NCBI RefSeq assembly: GCF_017104965.1
Contig: NZ_JAAGPR010000002.1
Coordinates: 310,001 to 374,000, forward strand
Reading direction: 5' to 3'
DNA length: 64,000 nt
Source: Paraburkholderia sp. Ac-20340
Lineage (GTDB): Bacteria > Pseudomonadota > Gammaproteobacteria > Burkholderiales > Burkholderiaceae
The notes below the pieces were generated by a model, which had not been told where the DNA came from, made no database searches, and saw nothing but the letters and a program-made list of their open reading frames with translations. This document shows, piece after piece, positions 45,409-53,851 of the stretch; position 1 is the stretch's first letter; each line of letters opens with the position of its first letter. Position numbers and translations under genes: made by a program.

Positions 45409-46463
45409 ACCACGGTCTGCGCTTCGCCTTCGCGGCTTTCGCGCACGAAGCCGATCTTCCAGACCTGCTCGCCCGCTGCTGCCAGCTGTGCAGCGGCTGC
45501 GTCGGCCTGATCGGCCGCCACGACCACGGCCATGCCGATGCCGCAGTTGAACACGCGATGCATTTCCGCATCGGCGACACCGCCTTCCTTCTGCAGCCAC
45601 GAGAACAGCGGCGGCAGCGGCCATGCGGCGTGATCGAGCTCAGCCGTGAGGCCCTCGCGCAGCACGCGCGGAATGTTTTCGACCAGACCACCGCCGGTGA
45701 TGTGCGCCATGCCCTTCACGGTGATGGTTTCCATCAGCTTGAGCAGCGGCTTCACGTAGATGCGCGTGGGCGCCATCAGCGCGTCGCCCAGCGTGCGGCC
45801 GTCGAAGTCGGCGTTCAGGTCCGGGTTCGCGCGCTCGATGATCTTGCGCACCAGCGAGAAACCGTTCGAGTGGATGCCGCTCGAAGCCAGACCCAGCACC
45901 ACGTCGCCCGGGGTGATGGTGCTGCCGTCGATGATCTTGCTCTTTTCGACCGCGCCAACCGCGAAACCGGCCAGATCGTATTCGCCGTCCGGGTACATGC
46001 CCGGCATTTCGGCCGTTTCACCGCCGATCAGCGCGCAGCCCGACAGTTCGCAACCTTGCGCGATGCCCTGCACGACCGTGGCCGCCGTATCGACGTCCAG
46101 CTTGCCGCAGGCGAAGTAGTCGAGGAAGAACAGCGGCTCGGCGCCCTGCACGAGGATGTCGTTGACGCTCATCGCGACGAGATCCTGGCCGACCGTGTCG
46201 TGTTTGTTCAGATGAAACGCGAGGCGCAGCTTGGTGCCCACGCCGTCGGTGCCCGAAACCAGCACCGGTTCCTTGTAACGCTTCGGCACTTCGAACAGCG
46301 CGCCGAATCCGCCGATGCCGCCCATCACGCCTTCGCGCAGGGTCTTCTTCGCAAACGGCTTGATGCGGTCGACGAGCGCGTCGCCCGCGACCATGTCGAC
46401 GCCAGCGTCGGCGTAGGAGAGGCCTTGTTCCTGATTAGCGGGGCCGGATTTCGGTTGATTCAT
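45402..46463 (-). CDS. purM: Phosphoribosylformylglycinamidine cyclo-ligase
   Basis: ATP-dependent step five of purine synthesis, FGAM to AIR. 353 residues. It opens with [20 protein letters not shown], then [25 protein letters not shown], and [11 protein letters not shown], all PurM-type ATP-binding signatures. The ATG at 46463 gives a normal N-terminus. Divergent from the PerM-like permease gene. Confidence 0.97.
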   Translation of the reverse strand: MNQPKSGPANQEQGLSYADAGVDMVAGDALVDRIKPFAKKTLREGVMGGIGGFGALFEVPKRYKEPVLVSGTDGVGTKLRLAFHLNKHDTVGQDLVAMSVNDILVQGAEPLFFLDYFACGKLDVDTAATVVQGIAQGCELSGCALIGGETAEMPGMYPDGEYDLAGFAVGAVEKSKIIDGSTITPGDVVLGLASSGIHSNGFSLVRKIIERANPDLNADFDGRTLGDALMAPTRIYVKPLLKLMETITVKGMAHITGGGLVENIPRVLREGLTAELDHAAWPLPPLFSWLQKEGGVADAEMHRVFNCGIGMAVVVAADQADAAAAQLAAAGEQVWKIGFVRESREGEAQTVVV

Positions 46464-46702
46464 GGGGAAGCGCCAGAAGGTCGGTAAAATGCGATTTTAA
46501 CCGATTGACGGCGCCCCGCCCCCGCGCCCAGGGTGAGTATTTTGGGACGAGGGTAAGACGCGCGGCACGAGTGCGGCAAAAGCAGCCGCGCTGCGGCGCG
46601 CCAGAACGGGCAGGAGACAAGGCGAAACACCGGCAAAAAAATGTCCGGCTACGACTTCGCCAGCCCGCACACCAACCGGAAAACTACGCGGAAAACCACG
46701 TT

Positions 46703-47782
46703 TTGTCGCAGAACACACCGATTTTCACGCCGTACCAGCGTCAGGCCTTTATCTGGGCTGCGCTCGCGCTCGCCTTCGGCATCGTGCTGTGGCTGCTGCG
46801 CCCGGTGCTCACGCCCTTCCTGCTCGGCGGCCTGCTGGCTTACGTGCTGCAGCCCGGCGTAGCCTGGCTGGTGCGCCGGCGCGTGCCGCGCGGACTCGCC
46901 GCGCTCACCATGATGCTGTTTTTCGCGCTGGTCGTGACGATGCTGGTCGTGCTGCTGCTCGCCGTGATCCAGAAGGAAGGGCCGCAGCTCAAGCAGCAGG
47001 TGCCCGCGATGATCACGCATCTGCACGACTGGCTCACGCCCAAGCTCGCGTTTCTCGGCGTAAGCGACGACATGCTCGATTTCCAGAGCCTGCGCGACAT
47101 GATCACGAGCCGCGTCGAAGGCAGCGCGCAGACCATCGCGCTCTACGCGTGGACCTCGATCCGCACCAGCAGCAACGTGGCGCTCGAAGTGGTCTCGAAC
47201 GCCGTGCTGGTGCCGCTCGTGCTGTTCTATCTGCTGTACGACTGGAACGCGATGCTCGCGCGCGTGCAGACCTTCATCCCGCGCCGCTGGTTCGCGCGCA
47301 CCATGGAACTGGCGGGCGAAATGGATCGCATGCTCGCGCAATATCTGCGCGGCCAGTTGCTGGTGATGGCGATTCTCGCGGCCTTCTACGCGATCACGCT
47401 GTCGATTGCGGGCTTCGAAGTGGCGTTGCCGGTGGGCGTATTCACGGGCCTCGCGGTGCTGATCCCGTATCTCGGATACGCGACGGGCCTCGTGCTCGCG
47501 CTCGTTGCCGCACTTTTGCAATTCGGTAGCTGGTATGGTTTTGGCGCAGTCGCCTTGATCTACGGCGTGGGCCAGGTCCTCGAAGGCTTTTTCCTCACGC
47601 CGCGGCTGGTGGGCGAACGTATCGGCCTGCATCCGCTGGCGGTGATTTTCGCCTTGCTCGCCTTCGGGCAACTGTTCGGTTTCTTCGGCGTGCTGCTCGC
47701 GCTGCCGGCCAGCGCGATCCTGTCGATCGCCCTGCGCGAACTGCGCCGCAGCTATCTCGCCAGCGCGCTCTACCGTAACTGA
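46703..47782 (+). CDS. AI-2E family (PerM-type) membrane protein
   Basis: About 359 residues and eight helices. The family pattern is two helices near the start, a hydrophilic middle (about 90-150), then VPLVLFYLLYDW, LRGQLLVMAILAAFYA, VLIPYLGYATG and GFFLTPRLVGERIGLHP. The start is set at a TTG (46703) preceded by GGAAAA because homology begins there and no ATG is suitably placed; the frame stays open to 46505. Members export autoinducer-2 or act as Na+/H+ antiporters; the substrate here is unknown. hda follows by 59 bases. Confidence 0.85.
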   Translation: MSQNTPIFTPYQRQAFIWAALALAFGIVLWLLRPVLTPFLLGGLLAYVLQPGVAWLVRRRVPRGLAALTMMLFFALVVTMLVVLLLAVIQKEGPQLKQQVPAMITHLHDWLTPKLAFLGVSDDMLDFQSLRDMITSRVEGSAQTIALYAWTSIRTSSNVALEVVSNAVLVPLVLFYLLYDWNAMLARVQTFIPRRWFARTMELAGEMDRMLAQYLRGQLLVMAILAAFYAITLSIAGFEVALPVGVFTGLAVLIPYLGYATGLVLALVAALLQFGSWYGFGAVALIYGVGQVLEGFFLTPRLVGERIGLHPLAVIFALLAFGQLFGFFGVLLALPASAILSIALRELRRSYLASALYRN

Positions 47783-47841
47783 GCCGCAAGCACACACGAC
47801 GAGCAGACACAGAGAGACCCGGGACTTCGGCCACACATACC

Positions 47842-49245
47842 GTGCAGCGACAGCTAACGCTCGATCTCGGCACTCCGCCGCCATCGACCTTCGACAACTT
47901 CCACACCGGCGCCAACGCGGAGCTGGTCGCGCGCCTGCGCGGGCTCGATGCCGCGCTCGCCGCGGGCGTCGATCCGAAGGCCGACCGCACGTTCTACGTC
48001 TGGGGCGAGCCGGGTAACGGCCGCTCGCATCTGCTGCGCTCGCTGGCCTATGAAGCGCCGCCGGGCCACGTGCGCTATCTCGGGCCGCAAAGCGGTCTCG
48101 CCGCCTTCACCTTCGACGCGCGCGTGACGATCTACGCCGTGGACGACTGCGACTCGCTCACGGGCGCGCAGCAGATCGCCCTCTTCAACCTCTTCAACGA
48201 GGTGCGCTCGAACCCCGGCACGGCGCTGGTCGCCACCGGCAATGCGCCGCCGATGGGGCTCGCGGTGCGCGAAGATCTGCGCACACGTCTGGGCTGGGGG
48301 CTGGTGTTCCATCTCGCGCCGCTCTCGGATGCGGGCAAGGCCGCCGTGCTCAAGCAGGCTGCGCGCGAGCGCGGCATCAATCTCGCCGACGATGTGCCCG
48401 CCTATCTGCTCACGCACTTCCGCCGCGACATGCCGAGCCTGATGCGCCTGCTCGACGCGCTCGACCGCTTCTCGCTGGAGCAAAAGCGCGCGGTGACGCT
48501 GCCGCTGTTGCGCACGATGCTGGCAAGCGGCGAAGGTCCGCTGAGCCCCGCGGCGCTCGCGGGCAACGACGGCGTAGCGCTGGCGACGCAAGCCGAGGTG
48601 GACGCCGCGCTCGATCTCGCCGATCCCGCCGATCCCAGCGCGGAACTGGACGATGCAGCAGAAGCGTCCGCCCGCGCCCCGGCCGGCGTCGAACTCGAAC
48701 TGTTCCCGCCCCAGGAAGGGCTGGAACACGCATCGTCCGATCCCGACTACGAAGCGCCCAAACCGCCGGCCCAGCAGGCGCGCGAGTCGCTCGAATCGCT
48801 CGGCGAAAAGCCGTTCCAGCCGCCCACCGATAACGTCGATGGCGAACTGGGGGTCAAATTCCGCGACGTCGTGCATCGCGAACTGGGCACCGACCTGCAA
48901 GGCGAAGTCAACGCCGATGTCAGCAACGAAATGAGCGGCGAACTGAACGGCGATCTCGATCCGCCCGCAGCGGAAGATCAAGCCGATCAACCGTCCGCCG
49001 CTAATCCGCACGGCCCGAACCCGCCGTCCGCCGCCGATGCCGATGCCGATGCCGCACCCGCCGCCGATGCTGCCGCCGCTGGCGAATCCAGCGAATCCGC
49101 CGATTCCAGCGCCCCAGGCACGCGCGCCGCGCCCGCGCAGGCCTCGCCCAGCGCCGCCGACGGCCAGACCGACACCTCAACCGATCAGCAGCCCGCCGCG
49201 CCGGCCCAAGCCGGTACGGGCAACGGCTTCACCCGCTTCAAGTAA
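47842..49245 (+). CDS. hda: DnaA regulatory inactivator Hda homologue with long C-terminal tail
   Basis: Hda, bound to the DNA-loaded sliding clamp, stimulates ATP hydrolysis by DnaA and so limits re-initiation. Residues 1-230 are the Hda core: clamp-binding QLTLDL at 4-9, a Walker A in which Arg replaces Lys (GEPGNGRS, 55-62, as in E. coli Hda), then VDDCD and a sensor helix with HFRRDMPSLMRLLDALDRF. E. coli Hda is about 230 residues; this protein has 467. The extra 235 residues are acidic, Ala/Pro/Asp/Ser-rich and probably disordered. The start is a GTG at 47842. It follows a PerM-type gene, a common arrangement in the family. Confidence 0.88.
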   Translation: MQRQLTLDLGTPPPSTFDNFHTGANAELVARLRGLDAALAAGVDPKADRTFYVWGEPGNGRSHLLRSLAYEAPPGHVRYLGPQSGLAAFTFDARVTIYAVDDCDSLTGAQQIALFNLFNEVRSNPGTALVATGNAPPMGLAVREDLRTRLGWGLVFHLAPLSDAGKAAVLKQAARERGINLADDVPAYLLTHFRRDMPSLMRLLDALDRFSLEQKRAVTLPLLRTMLASGEGPLSPAALAGNDGVALATQAEVDAALDLADPADPSAELDDAAEASARAPAGVELELFPPQEGLEHASSDPDYEAPKPPAQQARESLESLGEKPFQPPTDNVDGELGVKFRDVVHRELGTDLQGEVNADVSNEMSGELNGDLDPPAAEDQADQPSAANPHGPNPPSAADADADAAPAADAAAAGESSESADSSAPGTRAAPAQASPSAADGQTDTSTDQQPAAPAQAGTGNGFTRFK

Positions 49246-49256
49246 AATGAGCGCCC

Positions 49257-49943
49257 ATGGCTAATCTCGCACTTTTCGATCTCGATCACACGCTGATCCC
49301 CACCGACAGCGACCACGAATGGGGCCGCTTCATGGTGAAGCTCGGTCTCGTGGACGCCGAGCGCTTCACCGAGCAGAACGACTTCTTCTACGGCCAGTAC
49401 AAGGCCGGCACGCTCGATATCAACGCGTACCTCGTCGCCGCCCTCACGCCGCTCGCGAAGCATACGCGCGCGGAACTCAAGGCCTGGCACGACCAGTACA
49501 TGCACGAAGTCATCAAACCGGCCATCCTGCCGGTGGCGATCGAACTCGTGCGCGAGCACAAGGACGCCGGCGACCTCGTCTGCATGGTCACCGCGACGAA
49601 CGAATTCGTCACGGCGCCCATCGGCGAAGCCTTTGGCGTGGACAAGCTGATCGCGTGCGAAGTCGAAACCGTGGACGGACACCCCGCCTCGGCATTCACC
49701 GGCCGCCCGACGGGCACGCCGAGCTTCCGCGAAGGCAAGATCACCCGCGTCGAAGCCTGGCTTGCCTCGATGGGCAAGAGCTGGGCCGATTTCGAGCGCA
49801 GCTACTTCTACAGCGACTCGCACAACGACATTCCGTTGCTCGAGAAAGTCACCGACCCGATCGCGACCAACCCCGACGACACCCTGCGCGCCCACGCGCA
49901 AAAAGCAGGCTGGCGCATCCTCGATTTGTTCCAGGCATCGTGA
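49257..49943 (+). CDS. HAD-superfamily (HAD-IB, SerB-like) phosphatase
   Basis: 228 residues. Motif I DLDHTL at 8-13 provides the nucleophile Asp8 and acid Asp10, motif II is the VTATN strand, and motif IV is YSDSHNDIPLL. The HAD-IB cap is helical. The substrate is uncertain: phosphoserine- or histidinol-phosphate-like molecules are possible for this subgroup. It starts 11 bases after hda and overlaps pcnB by four bases, so it lies in the same transcript. Confidence 0.9.
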   Translation: MANLALFDLDHTLIPTDSDHEWGRFMVKLGLVDAERFTEQNDFFYGQYKAGTLDINAYLVAALTPLAKHTRAELKAWHDQYMHEVIKPAILPVAIELVREHKDAGDLVCMVTATNEFVTAPIGEAFGVDKLIACEVETVDGHPASAFTGRPTGTPSFREGKITRVEAWLASMGKSWADFERSYFYSDSHNDIPLLEKVTDPIATNPDDTLRAHAQKAGWRILDLFQAS

Positions 49944-51562
49944 TCAAGAAATTCATCCGCAAGCTGTTCGGCCAGGACGACGCCGCCCTCGAAGGCCAAC
50001 AGGGCGAACATGGCGACCATGCCGACGACACCCGCGCCGCCTCGCATGACGGCGACACCGCCGTCGGCACCGCCACCCGCACGCGTCGCAAGACCGTCAC
50101 GGTCAAGAAGGAAACGAAGCCGCGCGCCGGTAAGGCCGCGCGCGATCCGGCCGCGCCCGTGATCCTGTCGTCCGACGTGCATGGCATCAACCCGTCGCTG
50201 ATTTCGCGTAACGCCGTGCGCGTGACCGAAGGTCTGCAACAGGCGGGCTTCCGCGCGTTCATCGTCGGCGGCGCGGTGCGCGACCTGCTGCTGGGCGTCG
50301 CGCCCAAGGACTTCGACGTCGCCACCGACGCCACGCCCGAACAGGTGCAGAAGCTGTTCCGCCGCGCGCGCATCATCGGCCGCCGCTTCCAGATCGTGCA
50401 CGTGCAGTTCGGCCAGGAAATCATCGAAGTCTCGACCTTCCGCGCGCTGGTGGATGCACCGCCTGCTGCGGCACCGGCCGCGCCGCAAAAGCGTATGCGC
50501 CGCGACGAACTCGACCGCAAGACCCATCACGTCGACGCCAGCGGCCGCGTGCTGCGCGACAACGTCTGGGGCGAGCAGCACGAAGACGCCACGCGCCGCG
50601 ACTTCACGATCAACGCGATGTACTACGATCCGGCCTCGCAAACGGTGCTGGACTACCACAACGGCATGGCCGACATGCGCGCGCGTCTGCTGCGCATGAT
50701 CGGCGACCCGGCCACGCGTTATCGCGAAGACCCGGTGCGCATGATGCGTGTGGTGCGTTTCGCGGCCAAGCTCGGCTTCGAGATCGAAGATCACACGCGC
50801 GCGCCGATCAAGGAAATGGCCGATCTCATCAACAACGTGCCGGCGGCGCGTCTGTTCGACGAGATGCTCAAGCTGCTGCTTTCGGGCCACGCGCTCGAAT
50901 GCCTGAAGTGGCTGCGCAAGGAAGGCCTGCATCACGGCCTGCTGCCGCTGCTCGACGTGGTGCTCGAACAGCCGCAAGGCGAGCGCTTCATCACGCTCGC
51001 GCTGTCGAACACCGACGCGCGCGTGCGCGCAGGCAAGCCGGTTTCGCCGGGCTTCCTGTTCGCCACGCTGCTCTGGCACGACGTCCAGCAACGTCTTCAG
51101 CAATACACGGCCGAGGGCGAATTCCCGGTGCCGGCGCTGCATCGCGCGATGGACGACGTGATCGACGTGCAGACCGAAAAGCTGGCGATCCATCGCCGCT
51201 TCTCGTCGGATATGCGCGAGATCTGGGGCCTGCAACTGCGCCTCGAAAAACGCGGCCGCAGTGCGATCAAGCTGCTGGAACACCCGCGCTTCAGAGCGGG
51301 GTATGATTTCCTCCTGCTGCGCTGCGAGTCGGGCGAGCTCGAGATGGAAACCGGTCAATGGTGGACCGACTTCATCAGCGGCGATCCGGCCGCGCGTGAA
51401 ACGCTGCTCAACGCTGGTGGCAGCCGTGAACGTTCGCCGCGCAAGCGCCGCCGTCGTGGTGGCGCGAAGGGCCGCAAAACGGGCGAAGCCGGGACCGGCG
51501 CCGAAGGCACGGAAACGGATTCGGCGCACCACCATGACGACGACGGCCCGTACGAAGACTGA
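49940..51562 (+). CDS. pcnB: Poly(A) polymerase I
   Basis: Adds 3-prime A tails to RNA and promotes decay. About 540 residues. The nucleotidyltransferase motif GGAVRDLLLG lies near 108, with the metal-binding DFDVATDA near 124; an RNA-binding neck, RLLRMIGDP ... RYREDPVRMMR, follows. The N-terminal 75 residues are charged, and the tail ends in an Arg/Lys/Gly run (RSPRKRRRRGG) and acidic residues. The start is the GTG at 49940, which overlaps the HAD stop (GTGA). The longer frame upstream is a shadow of the HAD gene. Confidence 0.94.
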   Translation: MIKKFIRKLFGQDDAALEGQQGEHGDHADDTRAASHDGDTAVGTATRTRRKTVTVKKETKPRAGKAARDPAAPVILSSDVHGINPSLISRNAVRVTEGLQQAGFRAFIVGGAVRDLLLGVAPKDFDVATDATPEQVQKLFRRARIIGRRFQIVHVQFGQEIIEVSTFRALVDAPPAAAPAAPQKRMRRDELDRKTHHVDASGRVLRDNVWGEQHEDATRRDFTINAMYYDPASQTVLDYHNGMADMRARLLRMIGDPATRYREDPVRMMRVVRFAAKLGFEIEDHTRAPIKEMADLINNVPAARLFDEMLKLLLSGHALECLKWLRKEGLHHGLLPLLDVVLEQPQGERFITLALSNTDARVRAGKPVSPGFLFATLLWHDVQQRLQQYTAEGEFPVPALHRAMDDVIDVQTEKLAIHRRFSSDMREIWGLQLRLEKRGRSAIKLLEHPRFRAGYDFLLLRCESGELEMETGQWWTDFISGDPAARETLLNAGGSRERSPRKRRRRGGAKGRKTGEAGTGAEGTETDSAHHHDDDGPYED

Positions 51563-51634
51563 CGCCATGCCGGCGCAGCACCGTGCGGGCGCCGCAGCAG
51601 CGCCTTTGCAACGATAGCCGCAGGAAGTGAAGCC

Positions 51635-52222
51635 ATGACGGTTGCCTGGCTGGGAATTGGCGCAAATCTGGGGGATGCGCGCCAGACCCTCAAAGACGCG
51701 GTGGTGTGTCTCGCGCAACAGCACACCATCACCGTGGTCGCCAAATCGAGTCTGTACCGCACCGCGCCGATCGACGCGGGCGGCGACGACTATTTCAATT
51801 GCGTCGTGAAGCTCGAAACGTGCCTCACGGCGCACGATCTGCTCGCCCTGTGCCAGCGCATCGAGCATCATTTCGGCCGCGAACGCCCCTTTCGCAACGC
51901 GCCGCGCACGCTCGACATCGACATCCTGCTGTTCGGCGATGCCATGATCGACGAAGCCGACCTGATCGTGCCGCATCCGCGCATGACGGCTCGCGCCTTC
52001 GTGCTCGCGCCGCTCGCCGAAATCGACGATGCGCTCGTGATTCCCGGCCAGGGCGTGGTGAGCACGTTCCTGCCGGGCGTCGCCGATCAACGCATCGAGA
52101 AGCTGCGGCCGCTGTGCCAGTGCCTGGGCATCGCGCCCGAAGGCGCTGAAGCCGCCACGGCTGCCCATGCCGACAAAGACGCCAATAAAGACGCCGGCAA
52201 AAAATCCGGTACTTGCCGATGA
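51635..52222 (+). CDS. folK: 2-amino-4-hydroxy-6-hydroxymethyldihydropteridine diphosphokinase
   Basis: Pyrophosphorylates 6-hydroxymethyl-dihydropterin for folate synthesis. 195 residues. WLGIGANLGDAR at the start, SSLYRTAPI, and R-x-L-D-I-D-I-L-L-F-G (TLDIDILLFG) with the metal aspartates are all seen. A Lys/Asp-rich tail of about 25 residues is extra. The stop overlaps the next gene by four bases (ATGA). Confidence 0.95.
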   Translation: MTVAWLGIGANLGDARQTLKDAVVCLAQQHTITVVAKSSLYRTAPIDAGGDDYFNCVVKLETCLTAHDLLALCQRIEHHFGRERPFRNAPRTLDIDILLFGDAMIDEADLIVPHPRMTARAFVLAPLAEIDDALVIPGQGVVSTFLPGVADQRIEKLRPLCQCLGIAPEGAEAATAAHADKDANKDAGKKSGTCR

Positions 52223-52899
52223 GCACACCGCTGCCGATCGTCACCGCGCGCGCCATCCGGCCCGCGCTCGACTACATTGCGATCGAAGGGCCGATCGGCG
52301 CGGGCAAGACCGCGCTGGCCACGCGTCTGGCCGAACGCTGGCAGATGCAGACGCTGATCGAATCGCACATCGACAATCCCTTTCTCGAGCGCTTCTATCG
52401 CGATCCGTCGCGCCATGCGCTGGCCGCGCAGCTGGCGGTCGCGTTGCAGCGCGAGCGTCTGTCGCATGAAGTGAGCGCGCGCCGCACGTCCGGCGCGCCG
52501 CTCGTGACCAACTTCCTCGCCGAGCGCAACGACGTGTTCGCGCGTCTCACGCTGCCCGAGGAAGAACTGCCGCTCTACCACGCGCTCGCCGCGCGTCTGC
52601 CCGTGCAGGCGCCGCCGCCCGATCTCGTGGTGTATCTCCAGGCAAGCCCCGAAGCCCTGTTCGCGCGCATCCAGAAGCGCGCGGTGCCGGTGGAGCAGCA
52701 CATCTCCGACGCCTTCCTGCGTGGGTTGTGCGACAGCTACAACGAATTTTTCTATCATTACGACCGCGCGCCGGTGCTGACGGTCGGCGTCGAGAATCTG
52801 AACCCGCTCGACTCCGACGAAGACCTTGCGCTGATCGCCGAACGTATCGAAACGATGCGCGGACGCAAGGAATCGTTCGTCAAGGGCACGTCGCTCTGA
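52219..52899 (+). CDS. Deoxynucleoside kinase
   Basis: 226 residues of the dNK/thymidine-kinase-2 fold. The P-loop [11 protein letters not shown] is near 24-34, followed by the base-recognition region FLERFYRDP and an ERNDVFARL segment in place of the usual ERS. It phosphorylates deoxyadenosine or deoxyguanosine by family analogy; the substrate is not decided by sequence. The ATG at 52219 overlaps folK, and panB follows by 73 bases. Confidence 0.88.
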   Translation: MSTPLPIVTARAIRPALDYIAIEGPIGAGKTALATRLAERWQMQTLIESHIDNPFLERFYRDPSRHALAAQLAVALQRERLSHEVSARRTSGAPLVTNFLAERNDVFARLTLPEEELPLYHALAARLPVQAPPPDLVVYLQASPEALFARIQKRAVPVEQHISDAFLRGLCDSYNEFFYHYDRAPVLTVGVENLNPLDSDEDLALIAERIETMRGRKESFVKGTSL

Positions 52900-52972
52900 A
52901 ACTCGTCAGACCGACGCCCGACCGGTTTCTCCATCCTTAACGGATCTCACAAGGATCACCCCAGGATTTCCC

Positions 52973-53788
52973 ATGACTTACCTGCAGGAAACGAGCCGCA
53001 GCGCGATCACCGTGCCGAAGCTCCAGACCATGCGCGACGCGGGCGAAAAGATCGCCATGCTCACGTGCTACGACGCCAGCTTCTCCGCGCTGTGCGACCG
53101 CGCGGGCGTCGATACCGTGCTGATCGGCGACTCGCTCGGCAATGTGCTCCAGGGCCACACGACGACCCTGCCCGTCACGCTCGACGACATCGCCTATCAC
53201 ACGGCTTCGGTGGCGCGTGCGCAGACCAAGGCGCTGATCATCGCCGATCTGCCGTTCGGCACCTTCGGCACGCCGGAAGACGCCTTCGCCAGCTCGGTCA
53301 AGCTGATGCGCGCGGGCGCGCAGATGGTGAAGATCGAAGGCGGCGAATGGCTCGCGCCAACCGTGAAGATGCTGGTCGAGCGTGCGGTGCCGGTGTGCGC
53401 GCATATCGGCCTCACGCCGCAGTCGGTGCATGCGTTCGGCGGTTTCAAGGTGCAGGGCAAGACCGATGCGGCCGCGGCGCAGCTCGTGCGCGACGCCATC
53501 GCGCTGCAGGACGCGGGCGCGCAACTCGTGGTGATCGAGGCGGTGCCCTCGGCGCTGGGCGCGGAAGTCACGAAGCAGTTGCGCATTCCGACCATCGGCA
53601 TTGGCGCGGGTCTGGATTGCTCGGGTCAGGTGCTGGTGTTGCACGACATGCTGGGCATTTTCCCCGGCAAACGTCCGCGCTTCGTGAAGGATTTCATGGA
53701 AGGCCAGCCGAATATCGAAGCGGCCGTGCGCGCCTATGTGCAGGCCGTGAAGGAAGGCACGTTCCCCGGGCCCGAGCACGTATTCTGA
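52973..53788 (+). CDS. panB: 3-methyl-2-oxobutanoate hydroxymethyltransferase
   Basis: First committed step of pantothenate and CoA synthesis, using methylene-THF. 271 residues. Motifs are [35 protein letters not shown] (magnesium and ketoacid site), KIEGG, and HIGLTPQSV; the catalytic Glu is in VVIEAVP. An AAGGATC-type site precedes the ATG. It follows folK-dgk, so folate and pantothenate steps share the transcript. Confidence 0.97.
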   Translation: MTYLQETSRSAITVPKLQTMRDAGEKIAMLTCYDASFSALCDRAGVDTVLIGDSLGNVLQGHTTTLPVTLDDIAYHTASVARAQTKALIIADLPFGTFGTPEDAFASSVKLMRAGAQMVKIEGGEWLAPTVKMLVERAVPVCAHIGLTPQSVHAFGGFKVQGKTDAAAAQLVRDAIALQDAGAQLVVIEAVPSALGAEVTKQLRIPTIGIGAGLDCSGQVLVLHDMLGIFPGKRPRFVKDFMEGQPNIEAAVRAYVQAVKEGTFPGPEHVF

Positions 53789-53813
53789 AGCACGCTCATT
53801 GAAGCATCGGGCA

Positions 53814-53851
53814 CGCACCCCGCGGTCATCGCGACCGCATTCAGGGGTGCG
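53814..53851. terminator. Nested hairpin between panB and the TPR gene
   Basis: Outer arms CGCACCCC (53814-53821) and GGGGTGCG (53844-53851) enclose an inner hairpin GCGGTC-ATCGC-GACCGC (53822-53838). The right arm overlaps the end of the TPR reading frame. There is no T tract; termination is inferred from convergent placement. Confidence 0.45.

Noticed and set aside
50045..50180. Lys/Arg-rich N-terminus of PcnB as a separate gene
   Set aside because: It is in frame with pcnB, the GTG overlaps the HAD stop as expected for coupling, and charged N-termini are common in this family in beta-proteobacteria.
49808..52228. 806-codon minus-strand frame opposite pcnB and folK
   Set aside because: Shadow frame produced by high GC at third codon positions; Arg/His/Gln-rich and without motifs, while the plus strand has clear genes.
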